A stretch of DNA of 64,000 nt, from NCBI GenBank assembly GCA_025399215.1, contig MU621145.1:1-64000 (forward strand), read 5' to 3'. Source of the DNA: Globomyces pollinis-pini (Eukaryota > Chytridiomycota > Chytridiomycetes > Rhizophydiales > Globomycetaceae). Below, in pieces: positions 33,781 through 45,349 of this stretch (the stretch's first letter is position 1; each line of letters starts with the position of its first letter). The position numbers and the translations under genes are program-made. The notes under the pieces are model-generated. The model saw nothing but the letters and a program-made list of their open reading frames with translations. It searched no databases and had not been told where the DNA came from.

Positions 33781-35152
33781 CTACCAGCCTAGATGAAAAC
33801 CCTGAATTGGATTTTCATCATCATTGACTAGTTTGTCAGGTGGTTCGTTAACCAGTGTCGTATCCTCATCAGTATTGGAACCAGAATCAAGAACCAGATT
33901 TATGGTGGCTTTCCTGGGTATTGGTGTACTCTCTTTAAGTGTCAGCTCCTTGATTTGAGCATCTTTTTCGGCTAGCAACCTTGTCAACTTGTCCGTTTCA
34001 GTGCGATGAAGATCCTTTTCTTCACTTAGTTCCCTATTAAGCCTTTCAACTTCATCTCGGCCAACAATGGCTTGGCGCAATTTCAAGTCAAGTTCGATAA
34101 TCTTGGATCCTTGAGCCTTGTTTTCGAACTTGAGCTTTTCAACTTTGACTTGTTCGTTTTTCTTTGCAAGTTGAAGCTTTACTTGACATTCTTGATGTTC
34201 GCGTTGTAGATTAACCAATTCGGAATGTTGCTTTGTACAGTCTGCTTGAAGTGAATCGAGTTTGTGACATAATTTCTGGCCATTAAGTAGTTCACCTTCG
34301 TTTGATTTCTTGATTAACTCCAGTTCTTTTTCAAGCGTCCCATTATCTGATTGTAGTGATTCCAGCTGGGTTAACAGTTCTTTTTCAGCATTGCTGAATT
34401 TCATTTCTAACATTCTCTTGCTTTTAGACAGCTCTAACACCGAACGTTCAGATTTGCAAAGAGAGGTTTTCGTATTTTCAAGTTGGTCTAACAAACTATC
34501 CGAATGTGACTCAAGTTTTTCAATCCTTGATTTCTTCTGATTCAGCTCGGTGGTTAAAGCAATATTCTGTTTTTGAGCATCTAATAAAGATGATTGGTTT
34601 GATTTTAACTCGGAATTGAAATCAGATTTAACCTTATTTAAAGTACTCTCAAGTTCTTGGATGTGATTATCTTTCTTCGAGATTTGTTCCCTTAATTCTT
34701 TTTTTTGCTTTGCCCATAATGACTGTTCTTTGACTCCAAATTGTTCCATATCGATCAAAGTACTTTTTGTTTCAGTATATTTGAAAGATAGCCTTTCATT
34801 TTCAATTTTCAGTGACTCCAATTGTTGTTCTGTGTCTTTTTTATAAATTTCTTCTTTTTTTGCACGATCACACAATGCCTTCTTCTCATTTTCAAATGCT
34901 ATTTTCTGTTCCAATAGCTCAGCATCATATTTCTGTTTCAATTCCATCAATTCAGCATCCTTTTGTTTTACAGCACCGTTCAAACCATCAACTACATCAC
35001 GAATCTTTTCAAGTTCATTCACAAAAGTTTGATCAGATACAAATTTTTCTGCCTTAAAGTTTTCCGAACTGGATTTTTCATGCTGTAAAGCTTCCTGGAG
35101 ACCCTTGATGGCATTCGAATATGTATGTTCAAGATGTGTGATCTCATTCGTT
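33781..35152 (-). CDS. Long coiled-coil protein, 5' end lost in assembly gap
   Basis: The frame is open from the gap at 35153 to a stop at 33781, over 450 codons with no intron. It is almost entirely coiled coil (for example AVKQKDAELMELKQKYDAEL, ELESTLNKVKSDFNSELKSN, EVERLNRELSEEKDLHRTET) until an acidic end (DSGSNTDEDTTLVNEP). No motor or other domain is visible; the N-terminus is missing. The OTU frame begins within a few codons of this stop in another frame. An 80-nt candidate intron (GTTCCAAT...TTCAG, about 33809-33888) would join the two into one protein. If real, one gene spans 31760 to beyond the gap. Confidence 0.6.
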
Positions 35153-35162
35153 NNNNNNNNNN
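35153..35162. other. Assembly gap (10 N)
   Basis: Ten Ns lie between the coiled-coil frame and the ATG of HMG-CoA lyase. A run this short usually marks a join of unknown size. The coiled-coil gene's start and any spacer are missing. Confidence 0.9.
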
Positions 35163-36214
35163 ATGATTTTACAGAAATTGGTATATTCTGGAAGACGATA
35201 TCTTGCTACAGAGACTCTAAGGAATCCAAATTTCGTAAAAATTGTTGAAGTTGGACCACGAGATGGACTTCAGAACGAAAAAGCAGCATTATCAACAAAT
35301 CTTAAATTACAACTTATCAATAAGTTGATCAATTCTGGTCTTTCTGTTGTAGAAGCTGCTGCATTTGTTTCTCCAAAATGGGTCCCTCAAATGAGTGATG
35401 CATCTGATGTTTGCTCTGCTTTACCATCCTCAACTGGTGTTTCCTTTCCTGTTCTCTGTCCCAACATGCAGGGATTGAAAGCTGCAATGAAGGTAGGGGT
35501 AAAGGAAATTGCAGTCTTTGGAGCTGCATCTGGTACTCGTTTATTATTAATTGGTAGAATCATTCTCAAAAAAGAATATCAATTGCACCATAGAAGAAAG
35601 TCTTCAACGATTTGAACCTGTTATCAAAACTGCTCTTGAAAACAATATTAAAGTACGCGGTTATGTTAGTACTGTTGTTGGTTGTCCATACGAAGGCAAT
35701 ATTGACCCTAAAAAGGTTGCATTTGTTAGTGATACTTTATATAACATGGGTATATCTCTTTTAATTGTTAATTACTCTTATAGGTTGTTACGAAATTTCT
35801 TTAGGGGATACAATCGGTGTTGGTAGATATTGAATATTACTAAATTGTCTAGGAACTCCAGTCAAGTTCTCCAACATGATTGATGCCGTATCAGCAACAG
35901 TTCCTCTAGAAGCATTAGCAGTACATTGTCACGACACTTATGGTCAAGCCATTGGTAACATTGTAGTGTCACTACAAAAAGGAATTAGAGTTGTTGATTC
36001 TTCAGTTGCTGGATTAGGTGGATGTCCTTATGCAAAAGGTGCATCTGGTAATGTTGCAACCGAAGATGTAGTATATCTTCTTCATGGAATGGGATATGAG
36101 ACAGGTGTTGATCTGGAAGCGATTGTTAAAACTGGGCATTGGATATCACAAGAATTACACAGGAACTATATGTCCAAAGCTGGTACAGCTATTGCTGGAG
36201 CATTACATTTATAA
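35163..36214 (+). CDS. HMGCL: Hydroxymethylglutaryl-CoA lyase
   Basis: Cleaves HMG-CoA to acetoacetate and acetyl-CoA at the end of leucine catabolism. ATG at 35163 directly follows the gap; [20 protein letters not shown] looks like a mitochondrial presequence. Three short introns. Conserved blocks: [15 protein letters not shown] (metal-binding Asp, catalytic Arg), [79 protein letters not shown] (metal-binding His pair) and [20 protein letters not shown] with the active-site Cys loop. The chain ends [10 protein letters not shown]. It appears complete and active. Confidence 0.93.
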
Positions 36215-36376
36215 ATGGTGATCATTCAATATATTTCGTGTTTCATTCCGTGATAAGATAAATATCCCATTGATGGGTATTTTTAGGCAACTTTTATAAT
36301 TCTTTTGAGGATCCATTTCCAACATTAAGGGACATGAGGATCCATCACAGATTAGCTTTCAATAATTTTTACCCTG

Positions 36377-38615
36377 ATGTCAAAAACAACACATTTACCT
36401 CTATCACCATCACTATCAAACTCTTTATTCAACCTTACTAAAAAAGTTTCCTTTGAACCGATCAGAGAAGATAACTCTATCTTCATCAATTCTACTCACA
36501 ATAAACCTCATGTTTTAATTCTAAAAAATGATAGAGTTGAGATCATCTCAATTGAAACTGGGTTGGAGATTTCTAGTTGGAGGTTATTGAAATCAATTTA
36601 ATGATTAGAATGACACAAGATGGATTTATTCGTCAATTAAAAGCTTCTACAGATTTCTTGTTTTTGGGAGTTCTTCGTTCAGCTAAAGCTCTAGTATAAC
36701 TATTATATTATTAAAGAAAAGGAAATTAGAACGCTTTATGAAGAGAATGCAATCTGTTCGTTAGTGCGAAATGATAAAAGTTCTGGTATTTTGATGATAT
36801 TAACTTGATGATAGATTCAATCCTAGGATTTGAATGGACATTTTTGGGTGAATTACTATTGTTGACAACAGAAGGAGTTGAATTTTTTCAAGTATCTAAT
36901 ACAATCAATATTCAATCATAGGTTGATTATCATGCAACAAAGTTCACGAAAACAAAATCTATCAAATTACGAATGAATTGGTATCAATATTGGCCAGAAA
37001 CACGATTACTTATTCTATCATCTGGTTCTTTCAACTTATTTATTTATCGATTATCACCTAGTTCACAATACGAAACATTTCCAATTCTTCAATTAGTACT
37101 TCCAAAAATGCGATCTCCAGCATCATCACAATCAAATCTTAATTTTCAAATAACTAGAAAAAATATCTATACCATGAGTTTTTACAGTCATTGTTACGTT
37201 GGATTCTTGAATACTTGGTTAACAGTCCCAACACTTTCACTTTTCAGGATTACAACCAAAACTTGTTACAGGAAAGAGTATGAACTTGATCTTCAACAAC
37301 CTGGTGATTTTTCATTAATTGTAATTGATAACTTATTGGTGATCAATAATTATTCAACAAAGGTGATTCTGTTTGGATTAACCATAGACTTCAATTGTAT
37401 TTGATGTTCGCTCATCAGTTCATTCAAATCCCCTGATTGAACCAAGTTCAGAGATCTTTGATGTTCTTGGTCCCGCTTATGATCATGGTACTTGCCATAT
37501 TATAGCTAAGCATTAGAATTGAATCAGGTCAATTGGTCATGTCACGTTCCAAAATTTCTAATATCTGGAAAGTATGGTTCTGTTTGGAATATATCTTTAA
37601 ACTTGTCCTACTTGCTTGATCAGTTGGATACATTAAAGGAATGGAATTTGGTTAAACAGTCTCAGTTTATTATTCGAAGGAAATCAAATACCGCATACCC
37701 TTTGCGTACACGTCCCATCAAACAGGCAATGCTTTCATTACAAAATTTATCCGATATAAGATCCATTTATGACGTATTATGTGTCAATTATGAACCAACT
37801 AGGTAATTACAATTTTATTTGATCTTTTCTAGATATGTGAGCAGAGCACCATCTTTTGAATCAATGATATCCGAATTATCATCGAAATTTTCTGTTGCAT
37901 CACTCCATTCTCCCGTTTTGCAGCATGAGGATCCAGATTCAAACACAATCTGTTTTCAAGATGATATGTTTTGTCATGTATTTACCCCACTAGCAACTGT
38001 AATTGTTTCTGTTCTAATTTAACTTTAGAAAATCCCATCAGATTACTTTATACAATGTTTGTTAGAGTTTATTGAATGTCAAATGTTTTATGAACAATCA
38101 GTAAAGTCATTTATATATGATTTACTTGTACATTCACTCTTTGAATCAAATTCTTTTGTACAGTTACACCAACTAATTCAATTTCATATCATACCAGATT
38201 CAATTCCACTTGCTCAGAGATTAGTTTCAAATAGCGAAAATTTGAGTAATCTTGAAATGGGGATCAACATGTTGAAACGACTTGAATGTCATAACGACGT
38301 TTTGTCCATTTTAACCGCCAAAGGATCTGTAATACATTATTGATTTACCATTAGTTGTTGGATGCTATTTTATACGCTCAACAATCTCACACCTTGAAAT
38401 TTATCTCCCCTCTACCATTTTTGGAATCAGCGTTGAATACTGGAGATAATACATTGTTTTTGAATGTTTATCGTTGCTTTGAAGAGCATGGATTGATACC
38501 CTTAGCCATGACCATAGATGACGATTCCATCACAGGTCATCGGAATGGAATTGCACGGTATATATCTATATTTAGAGAAATATGGGGAGCATCGATTGAT
38601 ATGGAAAGACTTTAA
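36377..38615 (+). CDS. RMC1: RMC1/Mic1-like protein (Mon1-Ccz1 GEF regulator)
   Basis: RMC1 (C18orf8) is the third subunit of the Mon1-Ccz1 exchange factor for Rab7 in animals. ATG at 36377 begins MSKTTHLPLSPSLSNSLFNL; the N-half is a degenerate beta-propeller (PHVLILKNDRVEIISIETGL; RSSVHSNPLIEP). The C-half is helical, with LQHEDPDSNTICFQDDMFCH, FIECQMFYEQSVKSFIYDLL and the Mic1 end LLDAILYAQQSHTLKFISPL then ALNTGDNTLFLNVYRCFEEH. 'FL..A...GD..LF..V+R.FE' is characteristic. About eight short introns, some joints unresolved around 36600-36960. Family assignment is good; a GEF role is from homologues. Confidence 0.7.
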
Positions 38616-38846
38616 CAACACTCAATAAATACTGTTACCTATACATTTTCTTTTCATATAGTATTGGTTACCATCAGTGAATTAGTGATATTATATTGTC
38701 CATAATTTCTTCCCAACTAAGCAGATATCAAGTACATTTTCTTCCACTCGATTACTTTTTGACTGATCACAAACCTTCATTTAGAGGGTTTGTGAAACAT
38801 TGACCAAACATCGACAAAGTGTGACCAGATCGTCTTTACCAATTCA

Positions 38847-39801
38847 ATGGATTTGGATTCATCAATTAAACCATCATTTTTCCTTGGACCAAAGAATTAT
38901 TGTATTTTAATGAGACTGATGTCTCAATTTGGTCGACGTTTGTTTCTCTGTCGTTTGGGTGTATTCATTGTAGAAATATTCTTGGCCTTGATTTCATTGT
39001 ATATTGATAGAAATGATCCTAAATTGGTCATTTTCATTCCTATTTGTCTTTTTACGATTCTTAGAATCGTTGTCCTTGTATATTGTCCATTATACTTTTC
39101 CATCAGTATCATCAATGGTACTGAAATACGGCATAGAGTTCAGATAGAAGAGAATCGGAAACATTTAAGACTGTAATTTTTGATTTAAATTCATTAACTT
39201 TTTTAGATTGATCGATTTCGCTTTATTTGCTCTCTTCATACCCACTTGTATTGTGTTAGCGTTGACTAAATTCACAAATGAACCTCTTATTTCTTATTAT
39301 GCGTTGATAGTGATCCTTTCAACAACATTTATTACCTTAATATTGCCAATTTTGGCACCTTGGATGATACTTTTGTATGTCATCAGTCAAATGGCTGTAT
39401 ACATGATTGTAGTATTTGCAAAATCAGCAATTCAAGACGTCGAATCGGCAAGACAGAATTCAAGGAGTAAGTATTTTTTGATTAACTTTTTAGTGGAGTT
39501 GATCTATTCATTTCCTGTATTTTCATTCGTACGAAAGGATTCAGTACATTCAATGGAAAAAGAGAATCTCAAACAAAGATCCGATTATCCACCTCATTTA
39601 AGCTCCAATCCATCCATAAAAGTATTAGAATTACACGATGAAGATGCTCTTTGTGCCATCTGTCTAGGAGATTATGAAGAGTTGGAGAATATACGACAGT
39701 TGGGGTGCAGACACCATTTCCATGCTGAATGTGTGGACTCTTGGCTTGAAAAGATGGCAACATGTCCATTATGTATACGAAATATTAGTGATATGAAATA
39801 A
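38847..39801 (+). CDS. Membrane-bound RING-H2 E3 ligase-like protein (copy 1)
   Basis: ATG at 38847. Two introns (about 39174-39206 and 39470-39493) join a membrane domain of about four helices (LGVFIVEIFLALISLYI, VIFIPICLFTILRIVVLVYC, FALFALFIPTCIVLALT, TLILPILAPWMILLYVIS) to a cytosolic linker and a C-terminal RING-H2: DALCAICLGDYEELENIRQL then CRHHFHAECVDSWLEKMATC and PLCIRNISDMK. All eight zinc ligands (C3H2C3) are present. It should act as an E3 ubiquitin ligase in an internal membrane. A paralogue with the same layout lies at 46366-47522. Confidence 0.8.
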
Positions 39802-40008
39802 ATAATTGTACCTATTGGTTTATTCCGTAAAGGATCTGGGAATTCACTGTGAGATCCTAAAGTAGTTGAAAATTTCCACAAAATCTTGAATGGTTTATAA
39901 AAACTAAACGGTTAAATATTACTTTATTTTAGATGATTCAGTACAAGTAGTGGATCTCTGTTAAAATTCCACTTTACCAAAAAATTTCAATAAATCAACA
40001 CACTGGTA

Positions 40009-41638
40009 ATGAATCCAGAGGATATTCAAGTAGAAACATCATCATCTATCAAACAACTCGATGCTAATGATTTGGAAGCTCCAAAAACACCACCATCAGA
40101 TAGATTTGCTCAACGAGCAAATTCACAAAAGGATATTACGATAAATCTAGTTACAGATAATCAAGAATCAAATCCATTTGCAGAAAAAGTAACAACTGAT
40201 GATAAACCATTTGTTTCCGAACCAACTAATGAATCAACAACTGTATCATCGACAATAGATTCAGCTGATAAGTTGAACGACAAGTTGGGTAAATCAGACT
40301 CAGTATCAAATGTGTTTTCTCCAAAGGCAAGATTAAATCCTGTTCCTGCAGTCTTATTACCTATTGTAAGATCATTTGTAGATTTAACCAAAAAAAGCAC
40401 TATCAATTACCAACAAGGCGATGGGTAGATTCTTCCGTATTCTATGATTTGCCTTATTTAGATAATATGGCAAATGTTATTGCTAAAGTTTATCCAAATA
40501 ATTCTCAAAGACCTAAACGTGCCATTAAAACAGTGGAACAAGCAGTAGATACTCCAGATCCTTATGCCACTTTAGTAAATTCAAATAGGTAACAAATTAT
40601 ACTGTATCTAAATATTAGTTGGCGTTCTGTAGCACTTTTAGCTCGTAATGATATAATTGCTTGTCATCCAGCAAATGTAGATGAATTAATGCGCTTATAT
40701 TATATAAGATGGTCTTCGATGATTAAATTAAGATTATATGATATAGTTCAAGGTGAAATGGATAAACTACGAGTGAATGATAGTCAAGATTTGTTTTTTG
40801 AAAAATATCCGGATGTTTTTGAAGGTCGAAAAGGATTGATGATTAGCTTTGATGTTTTAGTATTGATCCACAAACTTCCATCGTACAAGAAGAATATTCA
40901 TGAGAGTATTCATAGGTTTTATAAACTACTATGTCCACAAAAACCAACGGATTTTAGACCAACAAAAGAACAACACATTAGAATTTTATTTCACATTATC
41001 AATTTATTGATTCAAATTCCAGATATTTCTTTGGCCATTCAGGTGATGAAATCAATGCTTGAGGAATTTAAATCAAATCCGGATATGTGGTCAATGTTGG
41101 GGAGATTACAACTTCAAATTGGTGAATTAAGCTCAGCGATACATTCATTTCATCAGGTTAGGTGAAACTTTTTTATTTATTGTAGGTTGAAGTGATTTTG
41201 GGAATTACCTCTCCAGATAGTGAGCCACTTGCACAACCACTTCTTGATCAATTTCCGCGTCCTGATTTAGTATTATTTCAACGAGGTGTCATTTTTTTGG
41301 CCAAGGATTTAACTTCAGAAGCAATTAATATGTTTACACAATTGATTACCATTTTACCAGATTCATCTGCGGCAATGAATAATCTGTCTATCGCTCAGCT
41401 ATATTCTGGAAATGTTAGTCAAGTATAATATCTCTCTGCTAAACCTTAGGCAGCAAGTTTCTTGGAAAGTTTTATAGTTTCAAACCCAGCGGTATCGGCC
41501 AAGTATCCCAACTTGGTATTTAACCTCTCCTCAATGTATGATTTAACAGACTCTTCTTTGTCTAAAAAGAAGGCATTAATACAAGTGATTACAAAGGGAT
41601 GTGGGGATCATTTTGATTCAGATTACTTGAAATTATAA
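40009..41638 (+). CDS. TRAPPC12: TRAPPC12-like TPR protein
   Basis: TRAPPC12 is a TRAPPIII subunit with C-terminal TPRs, acting in ER-Golgi traffic and autophagy. ATG at 40009 (MNPEDIQVETSSSIKQLDAN) starts a disordered acidic region. A 32-nt intron (about 40370-40401) leads into YQLPTRRWVDSSVFYDLPYL. Then come RSVALLARNDIIACHPANVD, ELMRLYYIRWSSMIKLRLYD and IVQGEMDKL, the recognisable core. TPR-like helices follow: DMWSMLGRLQLQIGELSSAI, FQRGVIFLAKDLTSEAINMF, AAMNNLSIAQLYSGN and YPNLVFNLSSMYDL, to the stop at 41638. Introns are short. Confidence 0.75.
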
Positions 41639-41685
41639 CATGGCGGATCTAATTGATTCAATGCTTATAAACTTTTATTGATTAA

Positions 41686-42260
41686 TTATTTTTTTGATTG
41701 AATTCTGGCCTTTCCAGCAGCCAATGATTCGGCTTTTTTGGAACTTGCAGCTTGTTCTGCTTCTTCTTTTTTAGCTTTAGCTTCTTCTCTTTGCTTTCTA
41801 ATTAAAGCGAGTCTGGCTAAATCAGCTCTAGCTTGGTCAGTTTTTCCTTCCATTTGAAGTTTAAAGTAGTGAGCTTGTTTCCTTTCCTTTTCTAAGGCTT
41901 CTCTAAATAGGTAAGTAAATGAATGTACCTTTCTCTTCTGTTTAATTGAGGTTTTTCTTCTTCTTCATCATCATTGATACTTAAATCCTTTAATTTCATA
42001 GTATTCTTTCCAGTTTTCCTATTAGGGTTTGCGATATCGATGAAAGCAGCAGCAGGATTTGATAATTTAGTATCTTCTTCCTCTGATTCCGAGTCAGAAG
42101 GAGGCATTCCTCTGTTAAAGTTCTATAATATTAAAGACAAATGGAATACTCTAGAATTTCTTTCTTCATCTTCTAAATCCTTTGGATTTGTAAAAACTCT
42201 TTCAACTCCTCGTTGAGTTTTATTCATTTTTGTTCCCTTCTTCATTCCCTTTCCTGACAT
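41686..42260 (-). CDS. PDAP1: PDAP1-like (28-kDa heat- and acid-stable phosphoprotein)
   Basis: A small, charged, probably disordered protein of the PAPP/PDAP1 family (casein kinase substrate, PDGF-associated). Exons, read from ATG at 42260: [20 protein letters not shown], an acidic stretch ([11 protein letters not shown]), [20 protein letters not shown] (the family 'IENPNR' block), [20 protein letters not shown], and [20 protein letters not shown] then [12 protein letters not shown], matching human '[23 protein letters not shown]'. The two genes here are convergent: TRAPPC12 stops 48 nt away. Molecular function in fungi is unknown. Confidence 0.85.
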
Positions 42261-42323
42261 GATTAAAAAAACTTCTCATTTGAGCCACCTTTTAAAAACC
42301 CCCATTCACAAATCCTTTCACTA

Positions 42324-43446
42324 ATGAAGGATCTTAAAAAAATTATATTTTTAGGTGAAGAATGTACCGGAAAATCTACATTCTTAAATGTCGGTCTTGG
42401 ACTAAAATTTAATACGGTATTCAATCAATTTCAACTAAAATACTATTAGATTTATAATCCTACAATTCAAGATTATATTACTTCAGATCAATTTCAAAAT
42501 ATTCTATTTATTGATACTGCTGGTAGTCCTGACTTGGATAGACTAAGACCTTCAAATTATTATGATCTCTCTCATATTGTTCTTTGTTTTAGTATACCTT
42601 CTCAACAATCATTCATCAAAGTTGCAGAAAAATGGATGCCAGAGATCTCATATTACATGGATTTAACACCAATCACTTTATTAGGTTTAAAGCAAGATCT
42701 TCGAACAACAAACTCTGTAACGTTTGAACAGGTACAATAATTGATTTAATATCCAGGGAAATGATCTTGCAAAGGAAATAAATGCCACTAGATACATTGA
42801 ATGTAGTGCATTAAATCCCGATGAAACACGTCAGATTTTAGAATCTATTGTAGTGGCAACAAATGATCAACAGTCAAATTGGTGTCATACTAGAAATAAA
42901 TCAAACGTCACTGAAAGTTCAATTGAAGATGGTGATCACAAAACCATTTCAAGTTCAATCACAATGGAATCACTGAACATTATGGACCATCCATCCGTTC
43001 CTCAATTGGATGATATATACAGCCCCAAATTACACCATGTACCTATCAATGACAAAACTCAACCAAATATACTTGATGTAACAAGTTCTGATTTGGATAC
43101 AAGAAACGATAAAGTACAACCTTCGTATTTTACAAGAGGATTACAAAAACAGCAATTATCAAAACCAAATGATTCAACCCCTATTTCAACAGAACAGTCT
43201 ATTTTGCCATTGCGAGCAAATAATTCAAAGTCTACTAAAACTGGATTGAAATCGTGGGGAAACAAGTTATTAAGTGGTACCAAATACGTAGAAACTGGTT
43301 ATAAAAACAATCTTACTGTAAATACAACTACAACAGCTGTAGATCTACATTCACAAGAAGTAGTCAAAATCAAACCATTAGAAACTGTAAATCAAATCAC
43401 TCCAAAAAAAGAAAAGAAAGGATTATTCTTTCGATTATTTCATTGA
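42324..43446 (+). CDS. Divergent Rho-like small GTPase with long C-terminal tail
   Basis: ATG at 42324: KKIIFLGEECTGKSTFLNVG (P-loop GEECTGKS). Splicing at about 42417-42449 gives IYNPTIQDYITSDQF (switch I region), then LFIDTAGSPDLDRLRPSNYY (G3 DTAG), PITLLGLKQDLRTT (G4 LKQD, Rho/Rho3-like rather than NKxD), and INATRYIECSALNPDE (G5). The Rho-specific insert helix between G4 and G5 is not visible. About 190 extra Ser/Thr/Asn-rich residues follow and the chain ends EKKGLFFRLFH, so there is no CaaX box. Prenylation is therefore unlikely; membrane binding could use the basic-aromatic end. The GTPase core is abbreviated. Confidence 0.7.
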
Positions 43447-43531
43447 ACCTTTTTAGTTTGTATATTTTAAAAACCAATTGCATCCAACCTTGTAAAAAAA
43501 TCGTGTTTTTTGATTTGTGCACCATCAATAA

Positions 43532-45292
43532 ATGTTTGATTTTCATGGCGTGTTAAAGAAAGTGAGAAATCTTCGTTTAAGGGCTGAAAATGCCAATTCA
43601 ATTTCTTGTCCAAAGATGAAAAAGATTTGGGAAAAGTTGAAAACAAAAAGGAATGAATTAACGATAAACTTTAACGAAATCAAAAGAGATGAAATGAATT
43701 GTAAGATGATTACAGTAAGAGATCACGTATTGAAACGAGCTTTATTGATAAGTACCATGAATCAAACTCAACATCCTTGGGAAATACAAATATCATCACC
43801 AATTTCAATTTCTATTCAAAAAGGGGATGCATTTGTGATTGAATTATGGATACGTTGTGATACGTTTGCAACAACTACAGTAACATTGGAACAAAATTAT
43901 GCAAGTTATGAAAAATTGATTCATTATACCATTAACAATATGAATTCTATTTGGACTAAATATGAGATACCATTTATAGCTTCTTTTGGAATTGAAAAAG
44001 GTCAATCACAATTGGTATTTTTCCTTGGTTATGGTAAACAAACATTTGAATTGGGACAAGTTCGATTGATTAAACATACAAATAGTAATTCTTTACCTCC
44101 ATTACGATTGGAGTATGATGGAATGCATGAAAGATCTCCTTGGAGATTGGAAGCGGAAATCAATATTGAAAAATATCGGAAATCTAATCTATCAATAGTC
44201 ATCAAAGATCAATTTGGTCAACCTATACCAAATGTGAATATCAAGATTCGAATGAAAAAACATCAATTTCTATTTGGTACTTCAATTCGATCTAAATTGT
44301 TATTACAAGATAAACAATATCAAGATCAAGTCAAAAAATATTTCAATACAATAGTATTTGAAAATGAATTGAAATGGCATCATTGGATTCAACAACAATC
44401 AAACCAAGATGATCATTTCAGACTTGATTGGACTAAACAGGCAATGGAATGGTGTTTAAAGGAAGAGATTGCCATTAGAGGTCATACATTAGTTTGGGGA
44501 AACTGGGATCATACACCGCATCATATTCCCCATGATCAAAGAGTGTACACTTTTTTAAAGGATTTTATTAAAGATATAGTTGGAACATTAAAAGGTCAAA
44601 TTATACATTGGGATGTATTAAACGAACTATTTCAAAATCAAGATTATATCAAATATCTGGGAAAAGAATCAATAATTGAATGGTTAAAATTAACAAAAGA
44701 ATTAGATACAAAAACAAAAATATATTTGAATGATTATCCAGTACCCGATTGGGAGGTTAGTATTAAATCAGTTCAAGATACAATTGAATATATCCAAATG
44801 AATCATGGGGTACTTGATGGATTAGGAATTCAAGGACATGTTAACGAAACTCCATGGTCCATTCCACAATATCTAGTTATGTTGAATAGATTTCATCAAT
44901 ACAATCTATCAATGGTATTATCTGAATTTGATACCATAATTAAAGATCAGGAATTGGAAGCAATGTTTTTAAAAGATATGTTGATTGCTACTTTTAGTCA
45001 TCCTTCCATGATTGGATTCCTAACTTGGGGGTTTTGGGATAATGCTAATTGGAGAAATCAAGGATTGTTTTTTAACCCAGATTGGACTGCAAAACCTGCA
45101 TTGAAAGTTTATGATGATTTGGTGTTCAACAAATGGTGGTCAAATTGCGATGGTTATACCGACTTGAAAGGTGTTTATGATACAAGAGTATTTCAAGGTG
45201 AATTTGAAATACATGTACAAATTGCTAATCAAACGAAAATCTACAAAGCTACTGTTGGTAAAGATGATCTTTCATTAGATATCACATTATAG
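43532..45292 (+). CDS. GH10 endo-beta-1,4-xylanase-like enzyme with CBM4_9-like domain, intronless
   Basis: A single frame of 586 codons. The first 60 residues are basic and helical, with no signal peptide. Residues about 65-190 form a beta-rich region (IQKGDAFVIELWIRCDTFAT ... GQSQLVFFLGYGKQTFELGQ) that resembles a CBM4/9 xylan-binding module. The GH10 barrel follows: QFLFGTSIRSKLLL, NTIVFENELKWHHWIQQQ, IAIRGHTLVWGNWDHTPHHI, IIHWDVLNELFQNQDY (acid/base Glu), GLGIQGHVNETP, LSMVLSEFDTIIKD (nucleophile Glu) and GFLTWGFWDNANWRNQGLFF. All catalytic residues are present. The architecture (CBM4/9 then GH10, cytosolic start) recalls plant and algal GH10 enzymes. Introns are absent, unlike its neighbours. 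Confidence 0.85.
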   Translation: MFDFHGVLKKVRNLRLRAENANSISCPKMKKIWEKLKTKRNELTINFNEIKRDEMNCKMITVRDHVLKRALLISTMNQTQHPWEIQISSPISISIQKGDAFVIELWIRCDTFATTTVTLEQNYASYEKLIHYTINNMNSIWTKYEIPFIASFGIEKGQSQLVFFLGYGKQTFELGQVRLIKHTNSNSLPPLRLEYDGMHERSPWRLEAEINIEKYRKSNLSIVIKDQFGQPIPNVNIKIRMKKHQFLFGTSIRSKLLLQDKQYQDQVKKYFNTIVFENELKWHHWIQQQSNQDDHFRLDWTKQAMEWCLKEEIAIRGHTLVWGNWDHTPHHIPHDQRVYTFLKDFIKDIVGTLKGQIIHWDVLNELFQNQDYIKYLGKESIIEWLKLTKELDTKTKIYLNDYPVPDWEVSIKSVQDTIEYIQMNHGVLDGLGIQGHVNETPWSIPQYLVMLNRFHQYNLSMVLSEFDTIIKDQELEAMFLKDMLIATFSHPSMIGFLTWGFWDNANWRNQGLFFNPDWTAKPALKVYDDLVFNKWWSNCDGYTDLKGVYDTRVFQGEFEIHVQIANQTKIYKATVGKDDLSLDITL

Positions 45293-45349
45293 TGAATAAA
45301 CTAAATTATAAACTACCATATTGGTTGGAAATTGAGTACGAGTTAAATT

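Noticed and set aside
33781..35152. Calling the coiled-coil frame a myosin or kinesin tail
   Set aside because: No motor domain is visible and coiled coils match each other by composition alone; the N-terminus is lost in the gap.
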